A stretch of 60,360 bases of DNA from Emcibacter sp. (lineage in GTDB: Bacteria > Pseudomonadota > Alphaproteobacteria > Sphingomonadales > Emcibacteraceae), in the NCBI GenBank assembly GCA_021741205.1, contig JAIOYI010000014.1, forward strand, positions 1 to 60,360. The letters run 5' to 3'. Shown piece by piece: positions 46,284-55,817 of the stretch (positions are counted from its first letter, which is position 1; every line of letters starts with the position of its first letter). The position numbers were made by a program, and so were the translations under genes. The notes below the pieces were generated by a model, which was not told the DNA's origin, did no database searches, and saw only the letters and a program-made list of their open reading frames with translations.

Positions 46284-47563
46284 GACAGTTATTATTGAAA
46301 ATACTGATAGGCGCCTCTTTCGCGGCATTATTGATGGGGACTATGGTTCAGGCTCAGGAAAAGAGCAAAATATTGGCCATTAGAGGGGGAACAGTTCATA
46401 CTCTTGGTGATAAGGGGATGTTGACCAATGCAACTATTCTTATTGAAGATGGTAAAATTAAGGCCGTTGGACAAAATATTACTATACCAGAAAATGCGGA
46501 CATAATTGATGCTACGGGAAAAATTATTGTCCCAGGTTTTATGCATAGCGGTAGTCAACTTGGGTTGTCTGAAATCTCCATGACCGATGATTCTAATGAG
46601 CATAGTGGAAAAGGATCAGATTTTTCTGCGGCATTTGATGTGCGTTATGGATTGAAATCTAATTCGGTGGTTATAGCGGACAATCGTAGGCTTGGTCTTA
46701 CGTCAGCCATTACGCAACCCTCTGAATCGGATGGAATCTTTTATGGCTCCTCTGCGGTGATTTCCTTAACCAGTGATGCTGATATGTTTGTGTCAAAGGG
46801 GCCGATGGTGGCGGTTCTTGCCAATGGGGGAAATCGTAATGTGGCATGGGGGAAAATACGCCTTATTCTTGATCAAGTTATCTATTACGATCAAAATCGG
46901 TCTCGTGTGATGAAAGGAGAAGGTCCAAAGGACTTTTTATTGTCTCATTATAACATGGATGCCTTGGTCGGCGTTGTAAAAGGAAAACAAAAATTAGTTT
47001 TGAACCTTGATAGCCAAGATGATCTTAGACAAGCGATTGCCCTTAAGCGGAAATATAACCTTGACCTTATTATAAGTGGTGCATCCGAAGCATGGAAAGT
47101 GGCGGATGAGCTGGCGGCTGCTAAAATTCCAGTTGTTATTTATCCCAACGATGATTTGCCCTATAATTTTGGTAAGCTAGGGGCAAGTTTGCATAATGCG
47201 GCCTTGTTAGAGATGGCTGGCGTTGAATTTGCCATTGCATCGGACGGTATGGGAACAAATCACAATGCGGCTCAAATTAATCGAATGGCGGGTCTTGCTG
47301 TGGCACATGGCGTGAGCTGGCAACGTGCTTTAGAAGCCATTACCATCAGTCCCGCCCGAATTTTTGGTGTAGAGGGTTCCTTGGGCTCTATTGAAAAGGG
47401 CAAACTTGCTCATATCGTTTTGTGGGACGCTGACCCGCTTGAGGTGACCTCTAGACCAGATTATGTGATTGTAAACGGTGTTAACCACCCCTTGGTTTCC
47501 CGTCGGACATTGTTAAGAGACCGGTATATGGGGCTTAACAAAAAACCATTTGCCTATCATTAG
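46280..47563 (+). CDS. Exported amidohydrolase-like protein lacking the metal ligands
   Basis: 427 residues with its own signal peptide (ends near QAQ/E). It aligns along its length with the preceding gene product, for example VVKGKQKLVLNLDSQDDL against that of VLKGEILIHNHCYRADEM. Each metal-binding His is replaced: HxH by GxQ in MHSGSQLGL, HNH by NLD, and the FHHA segment by ISGA; only the last Asp remains (IASDGMG). It is therefore probably a non-catalytic partner of the first protein, made in equal amount by translational coupling. A terminator follows. Confidence 0.82.
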   Translation: MRQLLLKILIGASFAALLMGTMVQAQEKSKILAIRGGTVHTLGDKGMLTNATILIEDGKIKAVGQNITIPENADIIDATGKIIVPGFMHSGSQLGLSEISMTDDSNEHSGKGSDFSAAFDVRYGLKSNSVVIADNRRLGLTSAITQPSESDGIFYGSSAVISLTSDADMFVSKGPMVAVLANGGNRNVAWGKIRLILDQVIYYDQNRSRVMKGEGPKDFLLSHYNMDALVGVVKGKQKLVLNLDSQDDLRQAIALKRKYNLDLIISGASEAWKVADELAAAKIPVVIYPNDDLPYNFGKLGASLHNAALLEMAGVEFAIASDGMGTNHNAAQINRMAGLAVAHGVSWQRALEAITISPARIFGVEGSLGSIEKGKLAHIVLWDADPLEVTSRPDYVIVNGVNHPLVSRRTLLRDRYMGLNKKPFAYH

Positions 47564-47588
47564 GATCAGCAAAATTAAATATGGGAGA

Positions 47589-47616
47589 AACAGGAGGCTC
47601 GCCTCCTGTTTTTTTA
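47589..47616 (+). terminator. Terminator of the amidohydrolase pair
   Basis: AACAGGAGG pairs with CCTCCTGTT around CTCG and is followed by a T-run, 26 bases after the stop. Confidence 0.9.
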
Positions 47617-47698
47617 TGGGGGATAAGATTCCCCTGTACATCTTATGTTGGGTTGCGTAAATTCCGCCGCAACAGATTAATAAACCACGGAACCTCTT

Positions 47699-49288
47699 AT
47701 GAGCAGTTTAAAAACCGAAGTCGAAAGACGACGGACATTTGCCATCATTGCCCATCCCGATGCGGGGAAAACCACTTTAACAGAAAAGCTGCTTCTTTTT
47801 GGCGGTGCTATTCAGTTGGCGGGCGAGGTGAAGGCACGGGGTGACCGAAGGCGGGCAAGATCGGACTGGATGAAGGTGGAACAGGAGCGGGGCATCTCTG
47901 TGGCCTCATCCGTTATGTCATTTGAATATGATAATCGCATGTTTAACTTGCTTGATACACCAGGGCACGAGGATTTCTCCGAAGATACTTACCGTGTGCT
48001 CACGGCGGTGGACAGTGCCATCATGGTGCTTGACGGAGCCAAGGGGATTGAGGGACAAACCCGTAAACTTTTTGAAGTTTGCCGCCTTCGGGATATGCCG
48101 GTCACCACATTCGTAAATAAGCTTGACCGTGAATCCATGGACCCATTTGCTCTTTTGGACGTGATCGAGCAGGAACTTGCCCTTGATGCAACACCCGCCA
48201 CTTGGCCCATTGGTATGGGACGTGATTTTAAGGGATGCTATGATCTGATTAATGACCGTTTGATTTTGATTGAAAAATCTAAGAATGGTAAACCTGATGA
48301 CGGTATTGTCTGTAAAGGTATTGATGATCCAAAGCTTGATAAATTGTTACCCGAAGATCTGCTGACCAAGCTTCGGGAAGATGTGAATATGATCCGTGAA
48401 TTATGCCCCGATTTCGATGAAAAATCTTATCTTGAAGGAACAATGACCCCCGTTTATTTCGGTAGTGCCATCAATAATTTTGGGGTTCGGGAATTGTTGG
48501 AAGGAATCGGTAACAGATCGCCAATTCCGGGAACCTATAAAACTACCATACGTTCTGTTTCCCCTTATGAGGATAAGGTAACGGGCTTTGTATTTAAAAT
48601 ACAGGCCAATATGGATCCCAAACATCGGGACCGTATCGCCTTCTTTCGTATGGTATCGGGACAATTCAAGCGGGGCATGAAATTAAAGCAGGTGCGGGAC
48701 GGCAAAATGATTAATCTTCATAATCCTGTGATGTTTTTAGCCCAAGACCGTGAACTTGCAGAAACCGCATGGCCGGGGGATATTTTTGGTATTCCAAATC
48801 ATGGTAATTTGCGAATCGGCGACAGTCTGACCGAAGGTGAAGATCTGCGCTTTGTCGGTATTCCAAATTTTGCTCCAGAATATATTCAAACCATACGTCC
48901 AGATGATCCCATGAAGGCGAAACATTTGGGGCGGGCTTTGCAACAATTGGCCGAAGAGGGAGCCGCGCGTGTTTTTAAACCCACGATCGGCTCTGAATGG
49001 TATGTGGGTGTTGTGGGTATGTTGCAATTTGAAATTATGGCTGACCGAATTCGTACCGAATATGACGTGCCGTGTCGATTGGAAAATACGTCACTACACA
49101 CAGCGGTTTGGGTGGAATGCGATGATAAGCATAAGCTTAAAAGTTTTATTGATTCAAATAAGGTCAATATGGCCGAAGACCATAGCGGCTCACCTGTTTT
49201 TCTTGCCCGCAATGCTTGGCGACTGGACAAGGTTAAAGAGGATAATCCCGATATTCGTTTCTTAAAAACCAAGGAACAATTGGTCTAA
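47699..49288 (+). CDS. prfC: Peptide chain release factor 3
   Basis: 529 residues, the family length. G-domain motifs: P-loop IIAHPDAGKTTLTEKLL, switch II LLDTPGHEDFSEDTYRVLT, and TFVNKLDRESMDP for guanine recognition. RF3 removes RF1/RF2 from the ribosome after peptide release. Domains II and III follow in usual order, ending FLKTKEQLV. It begins about 80 bases after a terminator and its last four bases overlap the DUF4136 gene on the other strand. Confidence 0.96.
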   Translation: MSSLKTEVERRRTFAIIAHPDAGKTTLTEKLLLFGGAIQLAGEVKARGDRRRARSDWMKVEQERGISVASSVMSFEYDNRMFNLLDTPGHEDFSEDTYRVLTAVDSAIMVLDGAKGIEGQTRKLFEVCRLRDMPVTTFVNKLDRESMDPFALLDVIEQELALDATPATWPIGMGRDFKGCYDLINDRLILIEKSKNGKPDDGIVCKGIDDPKLDKLLPEDLLTKLREDVNMIRELCPDFDEKSYLEGTMTPVYFGSAINNFGVRELLEGIGNRSPIPGTYKTTIRSVSPYEDKVTGFVFKIQANMDPKHRDRIAFFRMVSGQFKRGMKLKQVRDGKMINLHNPVMFLAQDRELAETAWPGDIFGIPNHGNLRIGDSLTEGEDLRFVGIPNFAPEYIQTIRPDDPMKAKHLGRALQQLAEEGAARVFKPTIGSEWYVGVVGMLQFEIMADRIRTEYDVPCRLENTSLHTAVWVECDDKHKLKSFIDSNKVNMAEDHSGSPVFLARNAWRLDKVKEDNPDIRFLKTKEQLV

Positions 49289-49881
49289 CGTTCAATTCTG
49301 ACTTTGCTTGATGTGCCGCTTTCGTCAGGAAAATTCTGGAATAGGGCCTCTATGAGGCTTGGCATAACCATGGGCAGTCCTTCTGGACCTTGGCTTGTGA
49401 CCTTTCCCTCATAAAGCTTGATACCGTCCGCACGGCGAATGATATCCAATGTTAGGGTGCGGATATAATCCACTCTAGGTTCATTATTTCCGATAGGAAT
49501 GGATATGCCCACCCCAACGCTTGAATGATGGCTGCCGCCCCCCATGCCAACCCCAACGGATGATCTTGGGCCATCATCAATGATTCTGTTTGAGGCTTGA
49601 ATATAATAGCCTATTCTTGCCACAAGCTCCGATGCTGTGCCTTGTGGCGGGACATAGCCAAAAGCGCCAAGCCGACTTCCCACAAGCTCGGCATATTGGC
49701 CAAATTCAAGGCTATTTTGCAGGGCAGAGTTTAGGGAAACAACCTCAATAGTCTCACCCTTTGGGGTAGGGAGACTATGAAATCTGGTCACGTTATTGAC
49801 CACCCCACTGCTGCAACCGCTCAGCGACAAAATGAGGACAGTACCAAGAACGGTGAAGGATTTTTGAAAAAAGGGACGCAT
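49285..49881 (-). CDS. DUF4136-type lipoprotein
   Basis: 198 residues with a lipobox, LSLSGC, placing the lipidated Cys at 23. The mature part has VARIGYYIQASNRIIDDGP and IPIGNNEPRVDYIRTLTLD and fits the DUF4136 family, whose role is unknown; it probably sits on the inner face of the outer membrane. A Gly/Ser/His-rich segment (VGVGMGGGSHHSSVGVGI) is notable. It is a single gene, convergent with prfC. Confidence 0.75.
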   Translation of the reverse strand: MRPFFQKSFTVLGTVLILSLSGCSSGVVNNVTRFHSLPTPKGETIEVVSLNSALQNSLEFGQYAELVGSRLGAFGYVPPQGTASELVARIGYYIQASNRIIDDGPRSSVGVGMGGGSHHSSVGVGISIPIGNNEPRVDYIRTLTLDIIRRADGIKLYEGKVTSQGPEGLPMVMPSLIEALFQNFPDESGTSSKVRIER

Positions 49882-49958
49882 ATCTTTACCTCATATTTTG
49901 GGCGAGTATATCAAACAACATCTGAACGGGCTATGAACAAAATTCTATTCTTTTAGTC

Positions 49959-49986
49959 TTGCCAAAAATAGGAAAATGATTATAAC
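49959..49986 (+). promoter_or_regulatory. Likely promoter of tRNA-Val
   Basis: TTGCCA and TATAAC are 16 bases apart, ending about 22 bases before the mature tRNA start, which fits a housekeeping promoter. Confidence 0.45.
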
Positions 49987-50008
49987 TCCCATCACCTGCT
50001 GTACAGTA

Positions 50009-50083
50009 GGGCGATTAGCTCAGGGGTAGAGCGCTTCGTTGACATCGAAGAGGTCACAAGTTCAAATCTTGTATCGCCCACCA
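50009..50083 (+). tRNA. tRNA-Val (GAC anticodon)
   Basis: 75 bases with encoded CCA. Acceptor GGGCGAT pairs with ATCGCCC, the anticodon stem CTTCG/CGAAG holds loop TTGACAT with anticodon GAC, and the T arm contains TTCAAAT. It decodes GUC and GUU. The stop of the acyl-CoA synthetase on the opposite strand is two bases after the CCA. Confidence 0.95.
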
Positions 50084-50085
50084 TT

Positions 50086-51720
50086 CTAGCTTTTAAATTT
50101 AAAATCCTTGAACATTTCCCGAAGATCACGCTTTTGGGTTTTTCCTGTGGCTGTGTGGGGCATTTTGTCAATAAAAACCACATCGTCTGGTGTCCACCAT
50201 TTGGCAATTTTTCCGTCCAGATAATTTAAGATATCTTCTTTGGTTGGGGATTTTCCGTCTTTAGGGACAATAATAAGCAGGGGGCGTTCCTGCCATTTTG
50301 GATGTGCAATGCCAATAACAGCCGCTTCTGCAACATCGGGCTGCCCAGTGGCCACATTCTCAAGATCTATAGATGAAATCCATTCACCACCCGATTTGAT
50401 GACGTCTTTTGAACGATCAACAATGGTCATATAGCCGTCCTGATCCAGCGTCGAGACATCACCTGTATCAAAATAACCCTCTTTATCCAGAATATTAAGA
50501 TCGGGCTGTTTGAAATAGGCATTGGCAACCCATGGCCCTCGGATCATGAGTCGACCAAAGGCTTTGCCGTCACGGGGAAGTTCATTGCCGTCATCATCTA
50601 CAATTTTCAATTCTACGCCAAATTGAGGTCGTCCCTGTTTGACTTTGATGGCCATTTTTTCTTTTTCTGAAAAATTACCATATTTTCTCAAAGGCCGATT
50701 AACCGTTCCCAGCGGGCTTGTTTCTGTCATTCCCCACGCATGAAGAACCGATGCCCCAAAGGTTTTTTCCAGATTTTCAATCAAGCTAGGGGCAGCAGCA
50801 GAACCGCCGATAACAAATCTTTCGATGGGGAGGGTTGATAAATCCACCTCACCCAATGTGCCGACATATTGTAGGAGCGCAAGCCAGATAGTCGGAACAC
50901 CGAGCGTCACGGTGCATCCTTCATTCTTAATGAGGTTATAGAAATTCTCCCCCGTCATATCGGCACCAGGCAGAACAAGTTTGCTGCCTGCCATGGCCGC
51001 AGCATAGGGTGTTCCCCAAGCATTGACATGAAACATGGGGACAACTGGCATAACAACGTCATTGCCGCAAAGTCCTATGTTGTCTTTGCAGCATATACTA
51101 TAGCTGTGGAGTATGTTGCTGCGGTGACTATAGAGAACACCCTTTGGTTCTCCCGTCGTGCCCGATGTATAACAAAGCCCAGCAGCACTGTTTTCATCCA
51201 ATTCGGGCCAGTCGAAATGATCTGGTTCTTCGGCAATCATATCTTCATAACATAAAACATTGGGTAGCGTCGTTTTTGGCATATGGGCCGCATCTGTCAT
51301 GATGATAAATTGCTTCACCTGCGAAAATTGGTCATATAGAGCCTCTATCTGAGGAACAAAAGTCAGATCAAGAAATAATATCTTAGCGTCCGAATGATTA
51401 ATAATATAAGTCAACTGCTCTGGAAAAAGCCGAGGATTAACAGTGTTTAATATGGCTCCCATTGACGGTACCGCAAGATATAATTCAAGATGGCGGTATG
51501 TATTCCAAGCAAGGGAGCTTACACAATCGCCGATCTTGATATCCATCTTTGTTAAGGCATGGGCTATTTTTGCGGCTCTTTTGGCAATTTCACCATAGCT
51601 TGTTCTGTGGATACCGCCCTCCACGGCCTTTGTGACGACTTCACAGTCATGATTATAATGTGCCGCATGTTCTAAGACAGTTGAAATAAGCAGTTGCCGA
51701 TTTTGCATGAGTCCAAGCAT
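50086..51720 (-). CDS. Acyl-CoA synthetase (AMP-forming)
   Basis: 544 residues, ANL superfamily. ATP-binding P-loop GLCYTSGTTGEPKGVLYSHR, the WGMTETSPLGTVNRPL motif, GYFDTGDVSTLDQDGYMTI and DRSKDVIKSGGEWISSIDLE are present, and the catalytic Lys lies near the end in TGKTQKRDLREMF. The layout is that of medium/long-chain fatty-acyl or alkenoate ligases. Chain length cannot be fixed. About 60 bases separate it from the arsJ-type gene. Confidence 0.9.
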   Translation of the reverse strand: MLGLMQNRQLLISTVLEHAAHYNHDCEVVTKAVEGGIHRTSYGEIAKRAAKIAHALTKMDIKIGDCVSSLAWNTYRHLELYLAVPSMGAILNTVNPRLFPEQLTYIINHSDAKILFLDLTFVPQIEALYDQFSQVKQFIIMTDAAHMPKTTLPNVLCYEDMIAEEPDHFDWPELDENSAAGLCYTSGTTGEPKGVLYSHRSNILHSYSICCKDNIGLCGNDVVMPVVPMFHVNAWGTPYAAAMAGSKLVLPGADMTGENFYNLIKNEGCTVTLGVPTIWLALLQYVGTLGEVDLSTLPIERFVIGGSAAAPSLIENLEKTFGASVLHAWGMTETSPLGTVNRPLRKYGNFSEKEKMAIKVKQGRPQFGVELKIVDDDGNELPRDGKAFGRLMIRGPWVANAYFKQPDLNILDKEGYFDTGDVSTLDQDGYMTIVDRSKDVIKSGGEWISSIDLENVATGQPDVAEAAVIGIAHPKWQERPLLIIVPKDGKSPTKEDILNYLDGKIAKWWTPDDVVFIDKMPHTATGKTQKRDLREMFKDFKFKS

Positions 51721-51779
51721 ATTTTTTCCCTTTTAATTTATTAATGCTATTGTGCCACAACTTAACAGGAAAAGTCTAA

Positions 51780-53030
51780 TCAAAACGATCGTTTTAATTT
51801 ACTTTTAGGGGAAATGAGAAGACTAAAAATAAGAGCAAAGCTCAGCATAATACCGGATCCAATTAGACAGGCCAGAAGTCCGCCCATTTGATAAATTAGA
51901 CCTGATAATATGGTGCCTATGAGCCTACCCACCGCATTGGCGGAATAATAGAAGCCCACATTAAGGGCAATATGGTCATCATGGGTAAAGGCCAGTATAA
52001 GGTAGGAATGAAGGGTGGAATTTATGGCAAAGACGATACCAAATAGAGCAAGTCCATAAAGAATAATATAAGTCTCTGAAAATTCTGATTTCAGGGCAAT
52101 AACGATCATAAAGGGCAGTAATGTTAGAATAAAAATCCAAAATTTATTCTCACGTACTTCAAGACTTCTGCCATCGGAAGATTTCTTGATGATCATTGGC
52201 GTAAGGGATTGAACAATGCCATACCCGATCACCCAAAGCGCCATAAGTCCCCCGACCTCGGAGAAACTAAATCCCGCCACATCATAGAGAAACAAGGGCA
52301 GGGCGACGACAAACCAGATATCTCTTGCACCAAATAAAAATAACCGTGCCAAGGATAACAGATTTATTTCCCGACTTTTTGAGAATATATCTTTTAAGGC
52401 AACATTTTCTTTCGTGCGACCAAGGCTATGAGACAGAAATATTATGGTAAAGACCATGATCAGACCAAGAAGTCCTGCCATGACCCATAAGGATAGGGAA
52501 AATCCCATCAGATTTAGCATCAAGCCGCCCATAAAAAACCCCACTCCCTTTAAGGTATTTTTGGACCCTGTCAAAAGCGCAACCCACCGAAAGAGTCGGG
52601 TATTCTGGTTTTCTGGTAAAATTGATTTTAGGGCGCTTTTGGCGCTCATCTTGGTAAAGTCTTTGGCAATACCAGACAAGCCTTGCACCGCAATGACAAA
52701 AGGAACCGCCATCACAGGTGCCCAACTGCTATTGAGCAATGATAAAGACAAAACCGCAATAATTTGTATCATAAGACCAAGATTGAGGGTTTTATTCAGA
52801 CCAACCCGACCGCCAAGCCAACCACCCATTATATTGGTGATAACGCCAAATATTTCATAGAGTAAAAATAGTGAGGCAAGCTGTAGAGGCGAATAACCAA
52901 GGGTATGAAAATGAAGCAGTACGAGCATGCGTAATGCGCCGTCTGTTAGGGTAAATGCCCAGTAGGCCGCTGTTACAATACCATATTGATGGGTTGGTGA
53001 CAGGGCAATTTTTTTTTCATTTTGCTGCAT
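51780..53030 (-). CDS. arsJ: ArsJ-type organoarsenical efflux MFS transporter
   Basis: 416 residues, twelve membrane segments. The N-terminal AYWAFTLTDGALRMLVLLHF, LGYSPLQLASLFLLYEIFGV and the middle KMSAKSALKSILPENQ with LLTGSKNTLKGVGFFMGG are characteristic of ArsJ. ArsJ exports 1-arseno-3-phosphoglycerate, the unstable arsenate ester made by a partner GAPDH, which then falls apart outside. Its partner gene lies two bases upstream on the same strand. No arsR, arsC or acr3 gene is in the window. Confidence 0.88.
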   Translation of the reverse strand: MQQNEKKIALSPTHQYGIVTAAYWAFTLTDGALRMLVLLHFHTLGYSPLQLASLFLLYEIFGVITNIMGGWLGGRVGLNKTLNLGLMIQIIAVLSLSLLNSSWAPVMAVPFVIAVQGLSGIAKDFTKMSAKSALKSILPENQNTRLFRWVALLTGSKNTLKGVGFFMGGLMLNLMGFSLSLWVMAGLLGLIMVFTIIFLSHSLGRTKENVALKDIFSKSREINLLSLARLFLFGARDIWFVVALPLFLYDVAGFSFSEVGGLMALWVIGYGIVQSLTPMIIKKSSDGRSLEVRENKFWIFILTLLPFMIVIALKSEFSETYIILYGLALFGIVFAINSTLHSYLILAFTHDDHIALNVGFYYSANAVGRLIGTILSGLIYQMGGLLACLIGSGIMLSFALIFSLLISPKSKLKRSF

Positions 53031-53032
53031 TT

Positions 53033-54034
53033 TTATAAAGTCTGGGTAATTTTTTGGGCGAGTTCAGCCATGCGGCACACATAACCCCATTCATTGTCAT
53101 ACCAAGCGAGTATTTTAACCTGTGTATCATCAATCACCATCGTTGAAAGCCCATCAATGATCGAGGAACGGGGATCATTGACATAATCAACAGATACAAG
53201 CGGGCGACTTTCATAACCTAGAATATCTTTCAGATAAGTTTGTGAGGCGTCTTGAAAAAGTTTATTCACTTCTGTAACAGTGGTTTTTCGGTCGACTTCA
53301 AAAACACAATCGGTCAGCGAGGCATTCAGAAGGGGAACCCTGACAGCAAGACCGTTTAATTTTCCCTTAAGTTCGGGATAAATCAAAGTGATTGCGGTGG
53401 CCGATCCCGTGCTTGTAGGGATAAGAGAGGTGAGACATGATCTGGCCCGACGGAGATCTTTATGCGCTGTATCAACAATCACTTGGGTATTGGTGACATC
53501 ATGAATTGTGGTAATGACCCCATGCTTGATCCCGATATTTTCATGAATGACCTTGACCACAGGTGCCAAGCAATTTGTGGTGCAGGATGCATTGGTGATG
53601 ATGTGATGCCGTTTGGTATCATAAAGTTTGTCATTCACCCCCATAACAATATTTAAGGCGCCGTCTTTTACAGGTGCCGCTACAATGACTTTCTTAACGC
53701 CTTTTTCCAGATATTGGTTAAGTTTATCCATCGTGCGATAAGCACCCGAACAGTCCAGCATAATATCCACATTAGGCAAATCCATGTCTTCTATTTTATC
53801 GTAATGGCTGATGGGGATAAAATGTTTTTCGATAAAAAGACCATGATCATAGGGTTTGATCTCTTTATTCCAACGACCATGGATGCTGTCAAATTCAAGA
53901 AGATGAGCCGCAGTTTTGGCATCACCAGATTTTTCATTGATCAGAACAAATTCAAATTCCGGTCGATCAAAGGCCGCTCGTAAAACCAGTCGCCCCATTC
54001 GGCCAAACCCATTTATTGCAATTCTGACCGTCAA
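53033..54034 (-). CDS. Glyceraldehyde-3-phosphate dehydrogenase, ArsJ-associated type
   Basis: 333 residues. NAD-binding [18 protein letters not shown], catalytic Cys in [20 protein letters not shown] and the end [17 protein letters not shown] are standard GAPDH features. [16 protein letters not shown] and the tight link to arsJ place it with the arsenate-detoxifying branch, which uses arsenate in place of phosphate. The start is probably TTG at 54034 with AAGGA nine bases upstream, since no ATG gives a complete N-terminus. It could also serve glycolysis if it is the only GAPDH; that is not visible here. Confidence 0.88.
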   Translation of the reverse strand: MTVRIAINGFGRMGRLVLRAAFDRPEFEFVLINEKSGDAKTAAHLLEFDSIHGRWNKEIKPYDHGLFIEKHFIPISHYDKIEDMDLPNVDIMLDCSGAYRTMDKLNQYLEKGVKKVIVAAPVKDGALNIVMGVNDKLYDTKRHHIITNASCTTNCLAPVVKVIHENIGIKHGVITTIHDVTNTQVIVDTAHKDLRRARSCLTSLIPTSTGSATAITLIYPELKGKLNGLAVRVPLLNASLTDCVFEVDRKTTVTEVNKLFQDASQTYLKDILGYESRPLVSVDYVNDPRSSIIDGLSTMVIDDTQVKILAWYDNEWGYVCRMAELAQKITQTL

Positions 54035-54144
54035 GACGCTATATCCTTTTGTGATTATATTATAATATTAAATTATTCAGAAACATGGAGATGAATCAAG
54101 TTAAAGTTATATGACAACGAAGTTTTTAAACAAAACTTATTTTG

Positions 54145-55740
54145 CTAGATCATCTCGGGCAAGACACGGGAGGCGGGGAAGGTGATGGTGATGGTCGTTC
54201 CCACATTAAGGGCGCTTTCTATATTCATTGTACCTTGATGCATTTCCACAAAGGCTTTTGAAATGGCAAGACCAAGACCAGTGCCTTGATGGCTGCGGGT
54301 TTTATGGTCTTGATCCTGTAGGTAAGGTTCTGTAATGATATTGATTTTTTCTGGTGATATTCCAATACCATTATCGGATACAAAAATTTCTATCGTGCCT
54401 TTCTTTGTGGTTTTGCAACCCACAGTAACGGTGCCACCCTCTGGGGTGAATTTTATGGCATTGCTCAAAAGATTTAATATCAGTTGACGTATAACCTTTT
54501 CATCGCCCATAAATTCATTCATAAGGTCAGGCAATTGTTTGATAAGGGTAATATTTTTGTCTTCTGCGGCCTTAGCCAGATAAATTACAGATTGAGTAAG
54601 GGTGTTTTTAAGATTCATTTCCTCTTCATAAAGGTCGTATTTACCCGCCTCAATTTTGGACATATCAAGGATTTCATTAATGATAGTCAAAAGATGCTTG
54701 CCGCTGGACTGAATATGTCCAATATATTCATATTGTCTCTCATTGAGACTTTCTTTTGTGTCAAGAGCGAGAATATCGGAAAAGCCAATGATAGAATTTA
54801 GGGGGGTTCTAAGTTCATGGCTCATGGTGGCCAGAAACTCTGATTTAATTTTGTGACCTGTTTCGGCATGTTCACGGGCTTGATTCAATTGGCGAATTAG
54901 ATCGCTAATTTTGGAATATGAAAAATAACTTACCACAATAAGGAGAGAGAACATCGTAAGACTTGTATAAAGGTATAAAGACAGCGGATTTTTTGCTTCT
55001 TCTGATAATGACCATTTTAACTGCGATAATGGCTGCCCTTGATCATTATATAAGGTCAAATTATCCGAAGATATTTCAGATGTTATCATTAGATTTTTTA
55101 TACGAAGCGTTTCTGCCATTTGGGAGAGTAAATCTGGGGTTAATATTGTCCAGAATAAAAGAAAATCTCGGTTCTCTTTTGGAAAATCTGAATAAGCGTT
55201 GGGGTCTGGATGGGTTAAGGCTGAAAAACTTAAGAGCGCTGGCGTGCCATTTATGTTCTTATAAATTGTTTTGACCGTGGGTATTGATGATGTATCTTTT
55301 AATAATTCTTGCTTGATTTGGCTAAAATCCCCTTCGAGAATTTTTTTAGACATGGCATAAACCGCATTGTTATTTTTGTATTGTTGGGCTGCGATTTTTC
55401 CATTGTTTTTAATGAGAGCGATGCCATGAATTTTATCTTTAAGCAGTAGACTGCTATCTCCTATGCTGTAACTAAACCACGCTGTATCATCTTCAAAGGT
55501 AACTTTCTCAAAAGCCAACCCCCATTCGGCATAATCCAGAACCATGCTTTCCTGAAAGTCTTGTAAGTTTTTTAGATTCCGTTCCACAGACTGTATGGAT
55601 AATGTATGGTATTTTTTCTTCAGATCATTATTGGTAATGCTTGAACTTACAATGATAGCAATAAGCGCAGCCGCTATTGCTATAATGATCGGTATGAAGG
55701 CTTTTGAAAAATTCAAGCGATTAACTCTGTTAATGAACAT
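54145..55740 (-). CDS. Membrane sensor histidine kinase (CHASE4-like sensor)
   Basis: 531 residues. Membrane helices at about 13-34 and 255-275 enclose a ~220-residue periplasmic sensor whose start ([20 protein letters not shown]) resembles CHASE4. The kinase core is complete: H-box [21 protein letters not shown]-box [20 protein letters not shown]1 VSDNGIGIS and G2 [12 protein letters not shown]. No receiver domain or cognate response-regulator gene adjoins it, so it is an orphan kinase. It follows murD by about 80 bases but on the same strand with AT-rich spacer; co-transcription is uncertain. Confidence 0.9.
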   Translation of the reverse strand: MFINRVNRLNFSKAFIPIIIAIAAALIAIIVSSSITNNDLKKKYHTLSIQSVERNLKNLQDFQESMVLDYAEWGLAFEKVTFEDDTAWFSYSIGDSSLLLKDKIHGIALIKNNGKIAAQQYKNNNAVYAMSKKILEGDFSQIKQELLKDTSSIPTVKTIYKNINGTPALLSFSALTHPDPNAYSDFPKENRDFLLFWTILTPDLLSQMAETLRIKNLMITSEISSDNLTLYNDQGQPLSQLKWSLSEEAKNPLSLYLYTSLTMFSLLIVVSYFSYSKISDLIRQLNQAREHAETGHKIKSEFLATMSHELRTPLNSIIGFSDILALDTKESLNERQYEYIGHIQSSGKHLLTIINEILDMSKIEAGKYDLYEEEMNLKNTLTQSVIYLAKAAEDKNITLIKQLPDLMNEFMGDEKVIRQLILNLLSNAIKFTPEGGTVTVGCKTTKKGTIEIFVSDNGIGISPEKINIITEPYLQDQDHKTRSHQGTGLGLAISKAFVEMHQGTMNIESALNVGTTITITFPASRVLPEMI

Positions 55741-55817
55741 TATTTATGGTTTAACATATTATTTAAATTATTGTTGAATAGTTAATAATCTGTGGTTGGT
55801 ATGAAAAATATTTTTTA

